Shown piece by piece: positions 1 through 5,638 of a stretch of DNA of 5,638 nt (position 1 is its first letter; every line of letters starts with the position of its first letter). The stretch comes from JAHEDH01 sp965364515 (GTDB lineage Bacteria; Actinomycetota; Acidimicrobiia; Spongiisociales; ZC4RG35). The DNA is taken from positions 1 to 5,638 of the forward strand of contig CBDTXZ010000194.1 of the NCBI GenBank assembly GCA_965364515.1, read 5' to 3'. The translations under genes were made by a program, and so were the position numbers. The notes below the pieces were generated by a model that was not told where the DNA came from, did no database searches, and saw nothing but the letters and a program-made list of their open reading frames with translations.

Positions 1-80
1 GGCGGGCAAGTCGACCCCCGATGCGCTTTCACGACCCTCTTCTGAACACACCGGTGATACGGCCAGATTTTGTCATAGGC

Positions 81-87
81 GAGAGAG
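81..87 (+). promoter_or_regulatory. Probable ribosome binding site of the HNH gene
   Basis: GAGAGAG lies 10 bases before the ATG at 98. It is a weak but acceptable Shine-Dalgarno match, and it supports this start even though the frame stays open to the left edge of the window. I see no well-spaced -35/-10 pair in bases 1-97. Confidence 0.45.
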
Positions 88-97
88 ATACTGTGCC

Positions 98-1300
98 ATG
101 TTCACAAACGGGACGGCCGCCACGGCGCACGACTCGCCGCTCGAGCTGGTGACTTCGGCGCTCGAGATCGCCATCGACCTCGACTACGCCTCAGGTGAAG
201 GACTCGCCGAGACGGTGACTCGGGTGAGCCAGATCGTCGATCGTCTTCAGGTCAAACTCACCGAGCTGGTCGCAGAAGCGGACCGCCGAGGCGTCCACCG
301 CACCGACGGCTACACCTCGATGACGGCACTCCTGGCGCACAAGGCGCGGATGCGGGCCGGGCGGGCCAAGCGCACGGTCGCAGACGGGAGGGCCCTCCAG
401 CACATGCCGGAGACGACAAACCGCCTCCGCTCGGGGCGACTGTCATTCGACGAGGCTCGGCCGCTGATCGCCGCACGAGAGGCCCATCCGGACGAGTTCG
501 CCGACCACGAAGCCGGATTGTGCGACGCGGTCGAGACCACAAACTGGGTGCGAGATGCTCACAAGGTGGTCGACTACTGGAGGCAGGCCATATCGGATCC
601 CTCCGACGACCGGCGTCGGTACGTGGACCGGGCGTTCCACGGATCGTTCACCCTCGACGGGATGTTTGACTTCTCCGGACGTATGCCTGCCGATATGGGG
701 CGTGCGTTCATGGACAAGGTCGAGTCGGCGGTTCCACCGCCCTCGGCGGAGGATGACCGAAGCCCCGGTCAGCGCCGACTCGATGGGTTGTTCGATGCGG
801 TCGTCTCCGAGGGCGATCGCCCCGCCAAGCCGGCGGTGATGGTCCACGTGGCAGCCGAACGGCTCACCGACAGTGCACCCGGCATCGCGGAGATCGCCGA
901 CCAGGTTCTGGCAGACGAGGTGATCCATCGTCTGACGTGTGACGCAGCGATCTCCAGAATCGTGATCTCCCCTGATTCCAAACCGCTCGACATCGGTCGC
1001 AGCACCCGCACGGTCCCCGAACCGATGCGCCGAGCGGTGATCGCACGAGATCGACACTGCCGATTCCCCGGTTGCCGGCGTCCGGCCCGTTGGTGCGACG
1101 CCCATCACATCGTTCATTGGAGCGACGGCGGACACACCAACGTCGACAATCTGATCCTCCTCTGCCGCCACCACCACACGCTCATCCACAGCGGCTTCGG
1201 CTTGACCGGCACCGGGAACGACCCCGGGTTCAGCCGCCCGGACGGCACCCACCTCCCCAACTCCCCTCCCCTCAGCGGGCGGGCCGGATGCGTCCCGTGA
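98..1300 (+). CDS. DUF222 / 13E12-family HNH endonuclease-domain protein
   Basis: The 400-residue protein has the usual two-part build of the actinobacterial 13E12 family. A long, mostly helical DUF222 region covers about residues 15-290, and an HNH nuclease domain sits at about 315-365. The HNH core is clear: a Cys-X4-Cys pair (C321, C326), the CDAHHIVHW motif (H336/H337), a GG turn at 344-345, N351 in NVDNLILLC, then C356 and H358-H360. These fit a zinc-stabilised beta-beta-alpha metal fold that cleaves or nicks DNA; the key residues are present, so activity is plausible. The tail (RPDG at about 381-384) is also typical of the family. The biological role of these proteins is unsettled, and many genomes carry several copies, including the REP13E12 repeats of M. 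tuberculosis. The ATG at 98 is chosen because it follows a purine-rich GAGAGAG at 81-87. The frame has no stop back to the left edge, but also no other in-frame start there, and its upstream translation does not look like protein. It appears to be a single gene. Confidence 0.9.
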   Translation: MFTNGTAATAHDSPLELVTSALEIAIDLDYASGEGLAETVTRVSQIVDRLQVKLTELVAEADRRGVHRTDGYTSMTALLAHKARMRAGRAKRTVADGRALQHMPETTNRLRSGRLSFDEARPLIAAREAHPDEFADHEAGLCDAVETTNWVRDAHKVVDYWRQAISDPSDDRRRYVDRAFHGSFTLDGMFDFSGRMPADMGRAFMDKVESAVPPPSAEDDRSPGQRRLDGLFDAVVSEGDRPAKPAVMVHVAAERLTDSAPGIAEIADQVLADEVIHRLTCDAAISRIVISPDSKPLDIGRSTRTVPEPMRRAVIARDRHCRFPGCRRPARWCDAHHIVHWSDGGHTNVDNLILLCRHHHTLIHSGFGLTGTGNDPGFSRPDGTHLPNSPPLSGRAGCVP

Positions 1301-1327
1301 ACCGAGATTCTTCGTGGTACGGGGACC

Positions 1328-1344
1328 GAGGGTTCTGTACCCTC
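1328..1344 (+). terminator. Small GC hairpin after the HNH gene, possible terminator
   Basis: GAGGGT at 1328-1333 pairs with ACCCTC at 1339-1344 around a five-base TCTGT loop, 27 bases after the HNH stop codon. There is no run of T after it, so if it terminates transcription it is not a classical intrinsic terminator. U-tract-less hairpins have been proposed as terminators in Actinobacteria. It may equally be a chance or repeat-associated stem. Confidence 0.3.
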
Positions 1345-1603
1345 CGCGGCCGTTTGATGGACCGACCTCGGGGCCGAATCTGGCTCTGGATACTCCGACC
1401 ACTGGCAGCGATCGAGCTCGGTAGATGCTGCCTCATCCGCATCAGCGAGGAACGCGGAGCGCGGATGCATAGCGATGGAACAGAGACGCCGACGGAGCCG
1501 GACAACTGCACGTTCATGCGCCGCGACCCCCCGACCAAACCGTCGACACGACGTGCCTCCATTGGTCGCTCCGGACGTTTGCTCCTACGGTGGGGCACCA
1601 GGA

Positions 1604-1635
1604 AGTCCCCGTTTGGGGGCTCTTCTTCGAGAAGA
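1604..1635 (+). promoter_or_regulatory. Two adjacent hairpins in the leader of the transporter operon
   Basis: The first stem pairs AGTCCCC (1604-1610) with GGGGGCT (1615-1621) around a GTTT loop, with seven pairs including one G-T. The second pairs TCTTC (1621-1625) with GAAGA (1631-1635), with a possible extra T-A pair closing a three-base loop. They share base 1621, so they would stack or compete. They end about 110 bases before the ATG of the binding-protein gene. They could form a terminator/attenuator, a 5'UTR stability element or an operator; CTTCTTCGAGAAG in the second is near-palindromic DNA. I recognise no known riboswitch class. Confidence 0.35.
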
Positions 1636-1735
1636 CCGCCCTATGGTCGGACTCGGCCTCAACGGGTTCACAGATCGTTGCGGCCGTGTCTGTCGAAGCA
1701 ACAAGACGCGATTGAACACTCTGAAAGACAGACGT

Positions 1736-1742
1736 GGAGGAG
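1736..1742 (+). promoter_or_regulatory. Strong ribosome binding site deciding the start at 1746
   Basis: GGAGGAG is a near-perfect Shine-Dalgarno sequence; the GGAGG at 1736-1740 sits five bases before the ATG at 1746. The alternative in-frame GTG at 1734 overlaps this site and would add only MEEK ahead of the signal peptide, so 1746 is the better start. Confidence 0.85.
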
Positions 1743-1745
1743 AAA

Positions 1746-2699
1746 ATGAAAACACAACGATGGCTACGAACGACGGCCCTTTTGTCGATCCTGGCGCTCG
1801 TCCTCGCCGCATGCGGTGGAGACGATGAGAGCACTGACGGAGGCGACGGCCCTCTGTCCGGCGTGGAGGTCACGGTCGGGTCAAAGGACTTCGACGAGCA
1901 GCTCGTGCTCGGGAACATCTTGGTTCAGGCATTCGAACAGGCGGGAGCGACCGTCGAGGATCGGGTGGATCTCGGTGGAACCCAGGTGGCACGATCCGCA
2001 CTCGAGTCGGGTGAGATCGACGTCTACATGGAGTACAACGGAACGGGCTGGGCTGAGCACCTCGGAAACGCGGCAGCACCTTCCAACGATCCCGAGGAGC
2101 TGACCGAGGCAGTGCGTGAGCAGGACCTCGAGCAGAACGACATCCGCTGGATCGGTCGTGCGCCGTTCAACAACACGTACGGATTCGTCTCGAGCCCCGA
2201 GACCACCGAAGCCAACGGCGGCGAGGGCTTCACGATGCAGACGATGGCCGACTATCTCGAAGCCAACCCGGATGCAAGCCTGTGCCTCGAGTCGGAGTTC
2301 CCGAGCCGTGCAGACGGACTCGTGCTCTTCGAGGAGGCGACCGGATACGAGGTGCCCGACGATCAGATCGAGATCCTCGACACCGGCCTCATCTACACCG
2401 AGACCGGAGACAACAACTGTGACTTCGGTGAGGTGTTCACGACCGACGGCCGCATCGGCGGACTCGGACTGACCCTCGTCGAGGACCCGGGCGTGATGAT
2501 CCTGTACAACATCTCGATGAACATCCGGGACGAGAAGTATCAGGAAGCACCCGACGCCTTCGACGACATCGCAGATCAGATCCTCGGTGGCCTCACCCAG
2601 GAGAAGATGACCGAGTTGAACACGAAGGTGTCCTTCGAAGGCGAGACGCCTGAGGACGTTGCCGAGGAGTTCCTCACCGACATCGGCTTCCAGCCGTGA
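1746..2699 (+). CDS. Glycine betaine/choline/osmoprotectant-type ABC transporter substrate-binding lipoprotein
   Basis: From the ATG at 1746 the protein has 317 residues, normal for the OpuAC/ProX family (PF04069; OpuCC and YehZ/OsmF are relatives). It opens with a lipoprotein signal: basic residues K2, R5 and R8, a hydrophobic run at 10-20, and the lipobox LAAC with Cys23 as the lipid anchor. The mature protein should therefore sit on the outer face of the cytoplasmic membrane. Family motifs follow: VGSKDFDEQLVLG (44-56), LGGTQVA (76-82), IDVYMEYNGTGW (91-102), CLESEFPSRADG (180-191) and CDFGEVFTTDGRI (225-237). Aromatic residues such as Y94, Y97, W102 and Y217 are candidates for the cage that holds a quaternary ammonium head group, but I cannot assign them or the ligand from sequence alone. 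C180 and C225 are the only cysteines in the mature chain besides C23 and could form a disulfide. The mature chain is very acidic. It is the first gene of the operon, 17 bases before the permease gene. Confidence 0.93.
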   Translation: MKTQRWLRTTALLSILALVLAACGGDDESTDGGDGPLSGVEVTVGSKDFDEQLVLGNILVQAFEQAGATVEDRVDLGGTQVARSALESGEIDVYMEYNGTGWAEHLGNAAAPSNDPEELTEAVREQDLEQNDIRWIGRAPFNNTYGFVSSPETTEANGGEGFTMQTMADYLEANPDASLCLESEFPSRADGLVLFEEATGYEVPDDQIEILDTGLIYTETGDNNCDFGEVFTTDGRIGGLGLTLVEDPGVMILYNISMNIRDEKYQEAPDAFDDIADQILGGLTQEKMTELNTKVSFEGETPEDVAEEFLTDIGFQP

Positions 2700-2705
2700 T
2701 CGGCT

Positions 2706-2712
2706 GAGAGGA
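2706..2712 (+). promoter_or_regulatory. Ribosome binding site of the first permease gene
   Basis: GAGAGGA lies four bases before the ATG at 2717, inside the 17-base gap after the binding-protein stop codon. The short gap and the site argue for translation from the same transcript. Confidence 0.6.
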
Positions 2713-2716
2713 CCCG

Positions 2717-3364
2717 ATGGCATCACTCTTCGACTTCATCAGTTCCCGATGGGACGACGTGCTCCAGCTCACGCTGGAGCACGTCCGATACGTCGTGTCG
2801 GTGGTGATCGTCGCGACCATTCTCGGCGTCGCCACCGGCATCTACGTTCGTCACCGCCCCGCCCTGCGCGAGGTGGTGCTCGGGATCTACGCCGTGTTTC
2901 TGACGATTCCGTCGCTCGGGCTGTTCGTGCTGTTCATCCCGATCGTCGGTCTCGGCTTCTGGGGCCCGTTCATCGCTTTGACGATGTACGCCCTGCTGCC
3001 GATCACCAGAAACACGGTCGCCGGCCTCACGGGAGTGGACCAGGCCGTCCTCGAGTCCGCTCGCGGCATGGGCCTGAACAGCCGGCAACGCCTCATGCGG
3101 GTTCAGCTGCCGCTGGCGTGGCCGGTGATCATCACCGGCGTGCGCGTCTCGGCGCTGTTGACGACGGGGATCGCTGCCATCGCAACGCTGGTGGCCGGAG
3201 GCGGGCTGGGCGACTTCATCAAGAGTGGCCTGTCCCGCCTCGGTACACCCAACTCCATCGAATCGGTGTGGACCGGCACCATCTTCATCATCCTGCTCGC
3301 ACTGATCATCGACTCCGTCTTCGTGATGATCCGGCGAGCCACGACGTCCCCCGGCATTCGCTGA
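2717..3364 (+). CDS. Osmoprotectant ABC transporter permease, first subunit (OpuCB/YehY-like)
   Basis: This 215-residue integral membrane protein belongs to the binding-protein-dependent permease family (PF00528, OpuBB/OpuCB type, usually about 210-220 residues). The N-terminal stretch with SSRWDDVLQLTLEHV (9-23) is typical of OpuCB-type permeases. Hydrophobic segments lie at about 24-43, 53-77, 84-101, 132-157 and 188-206, with IPSLGLFVLF (64-73) and LLPITRNT (93-100) as family signatures. The cytoplasmic EAA-type loop that docks on the ATPase runs about 113-132 (ESARGMGL ending in VQLP). It should form half of the membrane channel together with the second permease encoded at 4520-5296. Its stop codon overlaps the start of the ribosome binding site of the ATPase gene, consistent with one operon. 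It is shorter than E. coli YehY (about 385 residues), so it is a minimal version of the subunit. Confidence 0.92.
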   Translation: MASLFDFISSRWDDVLQLTLEHVRYVVSVVIVATILGVATGIYVRHRPALREVVLGIYAVFLTIPSLGLFVLFIPIVGLGFWGPFIALTMYALLPITRNTVAGLTGVDQAVLESARGMGLNSRQRLMRVQLPLAWPVIITGVRVSALLTTGIAAIATLVAGGGLGDFIKSGLSRLGTPNSIESVWTGTIFIILLALIIDSVFVMIRRATTSPGIR

Positions 3365-3369
3365 AGGAG
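3364..3369 (+). promoter_or_regulatory. Ribosome binding site of the ATPase gene
   Basis: AAGGAG lies eight bases before the ATG at 3378. Its first base is the last base of the upstream TGA stop codon, which ties the two genes together translationally. Confidence 0.7.
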
Positions 3370-3377
3370 CTCCATTC

Positions 3378-4523
3378 ATGACCGAACCCCTCATCAGACT
3401 CGAAAACGTCGGAAAGATCTATCCGGGAACCGACGCCCCGGCGGTGGCCGATCTCACCCTCGACATCAACCGAGGCGAGATCCTGGTCCTGGTCGGCCCT
3501 TCCGGTTGCGGAAAGTCCACGACACTCAGGCTCATCAATCGGATGATCGAACCCACCTCGGGAAGAATCATCTTCGACGGCGAGGATGTCACCCACGTGA
3601 ATGCGGACCTGCTCCGCAGACGTATCGGGTACGTGATCCAGCAGATCGGGCTCTTCCCGCATCGCACCATCGCCGAGAACATCTCGACCGTCCCCAACCT
3701 CCTCGGTTGGGACAAGGAGAAGACAGCCGCGCGAGTGGACGAGCTTCTCGAGACCGTCGGCATGGACCCGGACATCTACCGGTCCCGATACCCACGCGAG
3801 CTCTCAGGCGGACAGGCGCAGCGCGTCGGTGTGGCGCGAGCGCTCGGCGGCGATCCCGAGGTCCTCCTCATGGACGAGCCGTTCGGCGCCATCGACCCGA
3901 TCACACGTGACCGGCTTCAGAACGAGTTCCTCCGTCTTCAGGCGGAGCTCCAGAAGACCATCGTCTTCGTCACCCACGACATCGACGAGGCGATCAAGAT
4001 GGGCGATCGAATCGCCATCCTCAAAGAGCAGTCGGTGGTCGCACAGCACGACTCTCCCGAGCGGATCCTCGCTCACCCGGCCAACCAATTCGTCGAAGAT
4101 TTCCTCGGATCGGGCGCCACGCTCAAAGGTCTCAACCTCATGCGTGCTCGCGACATCGAGCTCCACGACGTCCCGACCGTCACCGAGCCGACCAGCCGCG
4201 AGCAGGTGGTCACGGTCCTCGACGAGACCCGTTCCGAGTGGGTGCTGTATCTCGACGGGAAGCGACGCCCGCGGCGCTGGCTCAACCGACAGGCGGTCGA
4301 TGGAGCCGCTGCGCTGTCCGAGGCAGGGAAGGCCGTTCAGGTCACGATCGAGCCCGAGGACACGCTCCGTGACGGATTGGAGAAGATGTTGCAGTCCGCG
4401 GTCGGGACCGTCTGTTGCGTGAACCCCGACGGTTCCTATCGCGGGGTCGTGCGAATCGAGACGTTGATCGGCATCATCGAGCAGATGCAGGCGGCCGAGC
4501 GTGAGAGGCTTGCGGCCTCGTGA
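3378..4523 (+). CDS. opuCA: Osmoprotectant ABC transporter ATP-binding protein with C-terminal CBS region
   Basis: This 381-residue cytoplasmic ATPase powers the importer. All motor motifs are intact: Walker A GPSGCGKST (40-48), Q-loop at Q88 in YVIQQIGLFPH, signature LSGGQ (142-146), Walker B LLMDE (163-167) with catalytic E167, D-loop GAID (170-173) and switch H200 in VTHD. The length and the spacing match ProV/OpuCA. After about residue 250 comes a CBS region. The second repeat is recognisable (about 319-370, with DTLRDGLEKML and the GVV strand), while the first (about 254-315) is degenerate and carries a basic patch at 295-300. In relatives such as L. lactis OpuA and Listeria OpuCA, CBS modules gate transport by ionic strength or bind c-di-AMP; that this one does so is inference. 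The last residues, ERERLAAS, are not the acidic tail described for OpuA. The symbol is a family-level label. The gene's stop overlaps the next start by four bases. Confidence 0.94.
   Translation: MTEPLIRLENVGKIYPGTDAPAVADLTLDINRGEILVLVGPSGCGKSTTLRLINRMIEPTSGRIIFDGEDVTHVNADLLRRRIGYVIQQIGLFPHRTIAENISTVPNLLGWDKEKTAARVDELLETVGMDPDIYRSRYPRELSGGQAQRVGVARALGGDPEVLLMDEPFGAIDPITRDRLQNEFLRLQAELQKTIVFVTHDIDEAIKMGDRIAILKEQSVVAQHDSPERILAHPANQFVEDFLGSGATLKGLNLMRARDIELHDVPTVTEPTSREQVVTVLDETRSEWVLYLDGKRRPRRWLNRQAVDGAAALSEAGKAVQVTIEPEDTLRDGLEKMLQSAVGTVCCVNPDGSYRGVVRIETLIGIIEQMQAAERERLAAS
4503..4508 (+). promoter_or_regulatory. Ribosome binding site of the second permease, inside the ATPase gene
   Basis: GAGAGG lies 11 bases before the GTG at 4520, rather far but usable. 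With the GTGA stop/start overlap it favours 4520 over the ATG at 4565, which is preceded by no comparable purine run. Confidence 0.45.
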
Positions 4524-5296
4524 CGACCGAAGCTGCCCCGACACCGTCCGATTCCTCGTGGGTCATGGAGCGTTTTCGCGGAAACGTCGAGCTGTTCATC
4601 ACGCCTGTCTTCTTCGGGATCCTGGCACTCACGACGAGCGTCGTGTGGATCTACTCCGAATTCGACTTCCAGACGAACGACATCCTCGAACCGAGCAAGC
4701 TCCTCAGTCAGACTTGGGAGCACATCATCCTGACCTTCTGGTCGACGTTGATCGTGCTCCTGATCGCCATCCCGCTCGGGATCGTGCTGACGAGGCCACG
4801 GTTCCGGAAGTTCGCAGGCCCGATTCTCGGTCTCGCCAACGGTGGTCAAGCCATTCCCGCCTATGGGTTGCTCGTCCTCTTCGCCGCGCTACTCGGCACC
4901 GACGTCTCGACCGCCATCATCGCTCTCGCAGTGTTCTCGGTCCTGCCGGTGCTACGCAACACCATGGTGGGTCTCGACCAGGTCGACCAGGCCGTGATCG
5001 AGGCAGGACTCGGCATGGGGCTCTCCAAGATGCAGGTGCTGCGTCAGATCGAGTTGCCACTCGCGGTGCCCGTGATCCTCGCAGGTGTCCGGATCGCTCT
5101 CGTCATCAACGTCGGCACTGCGGCGCTCGCCTTCCTCATCGGAGCCGGCGGCCTCGGTGAGACGATCAACTCGGGTCTGAAACTCCGACGCGACACCGCT
5201 GTGTTCATCGGTGGTGCACTCGTCGCGATGCTCGCCCTCGTGATCGACTTCACGGCGGCACTCGCCGAGCGCTACATGCGCCCGAAAGGCGTCTGA
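4520..5296 (+). CDS. Osmoprotectant ABC transporter permease, second subunit (OpuCD/YehW-like)
   Basis: This 258-residue membrane protein is the second, different permease of the importer (PF00528). It has an extra N-terminal part compared with the first: a polar start, a hydrophobic segment at about 25-45, and a charged stretch at about 46-66. The common core then follows, with segments at about 68-90, 101-125, 131-150, 180-205 and 222-245. Signatures are AIPAYGLLVLF (111-121), LPVLRNT (142-148) and an EAA-type loop at about 161-180 (EAGLGMGL to IELP). The GTG start at 4520 is preferred. Its GTGA overlaps the ATPase stop codon, which suggests coupled translation, and GAGAGG at 4503-4508 lies 11 bases upstream. 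The in-frame ATG at 4565 would give 243 residues, close to E. coli YehW, but has no clear ribosome binding site. Either start keeps all membrane segments. Confidence 0.91.
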   Translation: MTTEAAPTPSDSSWVMERFRGNVELFITPVFFGILALTTSVVWIYSEFDFQTNDILEPSKLLSQTWEHIILTFWSTLIVLLIAIPLGIVLTRPRFRKFAGPILGLANGGQAIPAYGLLVLFAALLGTDVSTAIIALAVFSVLPVLRNTMVGLDQVDQAVIEAGLGMGLSKMQVLRQIELPLAVPVILAGVRIALVINVGTAALAFLIGAGGLGETINSGLKLRRDTAVFIGGALVAMLALVIDFTAALAERYMRPKGV

Positions 5297-5303
5297 GGAC
5301 TCA
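5294..5303. repeat. Ten-base inverted repeat containing both convergent stop codons
   Basis: TGAGGACTCA reads TGAG-GA-CTCA. Its first three bases are the stop of the second permease on the plus strand, and its last three are the stop of the YbjQ gene on the minus strand. Only four bases separate the genes. The stem is too short to act as a terminator, and no longer hairpin or T-run is visible nearby on either strand. Confidence 0.5.
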
Positions 5304-5638
5304 ATCGAGGCGAACGGCCGTGCCGGTGGCAACGATCAGAATCAACTCGTCCCCGATCGGGGTGTGTTCCACGGACACCGAGATCACGCCGTTTGCTCCC
5401 CCGGTCTCTGCCTGAGCCCGAAGACCTGCGAAGGCCATGCGCAAACCCGTCGACAGGTCCTGCTGATAGCGTTCGGAGCGCCCATCGAAGGCCCGGAACG
5501 TCCCTTTGTTCAGTGAGACGATCGCCTCGGCTGACACGACGGCAGAACCGGTCACGATTCCGAACGTCTGGACGATCGACCGTCCGGCGATGGTCGCGGA
5601 GGTGGCGATGGGAATGGCGTGCGCCTGCTCCGAGCGGA
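5301..5638 (-). CDS. YbjQ / UPF0145 family protein (PF01906), start beyond the right edge
   Basis: The gene ends with a TGA at 5301-5303 on the minus strand, and its frame stays open to the right edge, giving 111 visible residues. An internal GTG at 5553-5555 would give only 84 residues and would cut off the first strand of the fold. The segment before it, with IPIATSATIAGRSIVQTFGI, matches the family's usual N-terminus (a TTTP...EG..I..YLGIV-like pattern). Further matches are GRSERYQQDL, similar to the family's GRS..YEKEL motif, and GANGVISVSVE, similar to GANAVVGVDID, followed by a GTAVRLD end. There is no ATG, GTG or TTG in frame between 5556 and 5638, so the true start lies outside. Visible residues already match the usual size of about 105 plus a few, so the missing part may be short, or there may be an N-terminal extension. 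Family members form pentamers; a metal-binding role has been proposed but not established. The gene converges with the transporter operon. Confidence 0.85.
   Translation of the reverse strand, partial: RSEQAHAIPIATSATIAGRSIVQTFGIVTGSAVVSAEAIVSLNKGTFRAFDGRSERYQQDLSTGLRMAFAGLRAQAETGGANGVISVSVEHTPIGDELILIVATGTAVRLD

Larger units (their letters stand above)
1301..1745. other. Non-coding stretch between the HNH gene and the transporter operon
   Basis: These 445 bases contain no convincing gene. Open frames crossing them on either strand translate to arginine-, proline- and serine-rich sequence without recognisable motifs, and they overlap real genes in other frames. No tRNA-like T-loop sequence or cloverleaf is visible. 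What it does hold is a 6-bp GC hairpin at 1328-1344, a 7-bp inverted repeat at 1434-1440 and 1461-1467 with a 20-base loop, and two adjacent hairpins at 1604-1635. The promoter of the transporter operon should lie here, but I could not pick out a well-spaced -35/-10 pair. TATGGT at 1642-1647 is a possible -10, without a matching -35. Confidence 0.6.

Noticed and set aside
1..45. Possible 3' end of an upstream plus-strand gene stopping at TGA 43-45
   Set aside because: Only 14 codons are visible, they show no recognisable sequence, and other frames are equally open.
49..56. CACCGGTG palindrome upstream of the HNH gene as an operator
   Set aside because: Eight-base GC-rich palindromes are common by chance in such DNA, and no promoter elements surround it.
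89..94. TACTGT as a -10 box for a leaderless HNH transcript
   Set aside because: It fits TANNNT but ends only three bases before the ATG, so transcription would start inside the start codon or later; no matching -35 is seen.
443..1402. Long minus-strand open frame of 319 codons opposite the HNH gene
   Set aside because: It is the mirror of a GC-rich real gene, has no recognisable domain and no good start site; the plus-strand frame has unmistakable HNH motifs.
1434..1467. CATCCGC / GCGGATG inverted repeat as a structured RNA or terminator
   Set aside because: The 7-bp stem has a 20-base loop and no T-run, and competes with an overlapping GATGC/GCATC pairing; it is weak evidence for a functional element.
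1072..1749. Long plus-strand open frame of 225 codons across the HNH 3' end and the intergenic region
   Set aside because: It begins inside the HNH domain in another frame and is rich in Arg and Pro, without family motifs. It runs into the ribosome binding site of the binding-protein gene.
1881..2726. Minus-strand open frame of 281 codons opposite the binding-protein gene
   Set aside because: It is antisense to a gene with clear OpuAC motifs; the composition (Val-, Leu-, Glu-, Arg-rich) is that of a shadow frame in GC-rich DNA.

Overview
The window reads as a GC-rich actinobacterial chromosome segment. The taxonomic clue is the DUF222/13E12-type HNH protein, a family greatly expanded in Actinobacteria. 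Codon use favours G or C in third positions throughout. A more precise placement, such as Acidimicrobiia, would be a guess. The substrate-binding protein is extremely acidic, which would fit a marine or saline habitat but does not prove one.

Layout, left to right. At 98-1300 (+) is a DUF222 plus HNH endonuclease-domain protein. At 1301-1745 is a 445-base stretch with no convincing gene; it holds a small GC hairpin just after the HNH gene and a pair of adjacent hairpins about 110-140 bases before the next gene. At 1746-5296 (+) is a compact four-gene operon for an ABC importer of the glycine betaine/choline/osmoprotectant type. Its order is lipoprotein substrate-binding protein, permease, ATPase with a C-terminal CBS region, second permease. 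On the minus strand, from beyond the right edge down to 5301, is a YbjQ/UPF0145 (PF01906) protein. It converges on the transporter operon with only four bases between the stop codons.

The four transporter genes make a complete importer. The lipoprotein captures a quaternary ammonium-type solute outside the membrane, the two different permeases form a heterodimeric channel, and the ATPase presumably forms a homodimer that drives uptake. The CBS region is the likely place for control by ionic strength or a nucleotide ligand. Gene order matches E. coli yehZYXW and differs from B. subtilis opuC (ATPase, permease, binding protein, permease). Gene spacing (17 bases, 13 bases, then a 4-base overlap) supports a single transcript.

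I found no tRNA, rRNA, CRISPR array, insertion sequence or clearly new system. The observations most worth a second look are the YbjQ reading frame, whose true start lies outside the window; the acidity of the binding protein; the paired hairpins in the operon leader; and the basic patch in the degenerate first CBS repeat.
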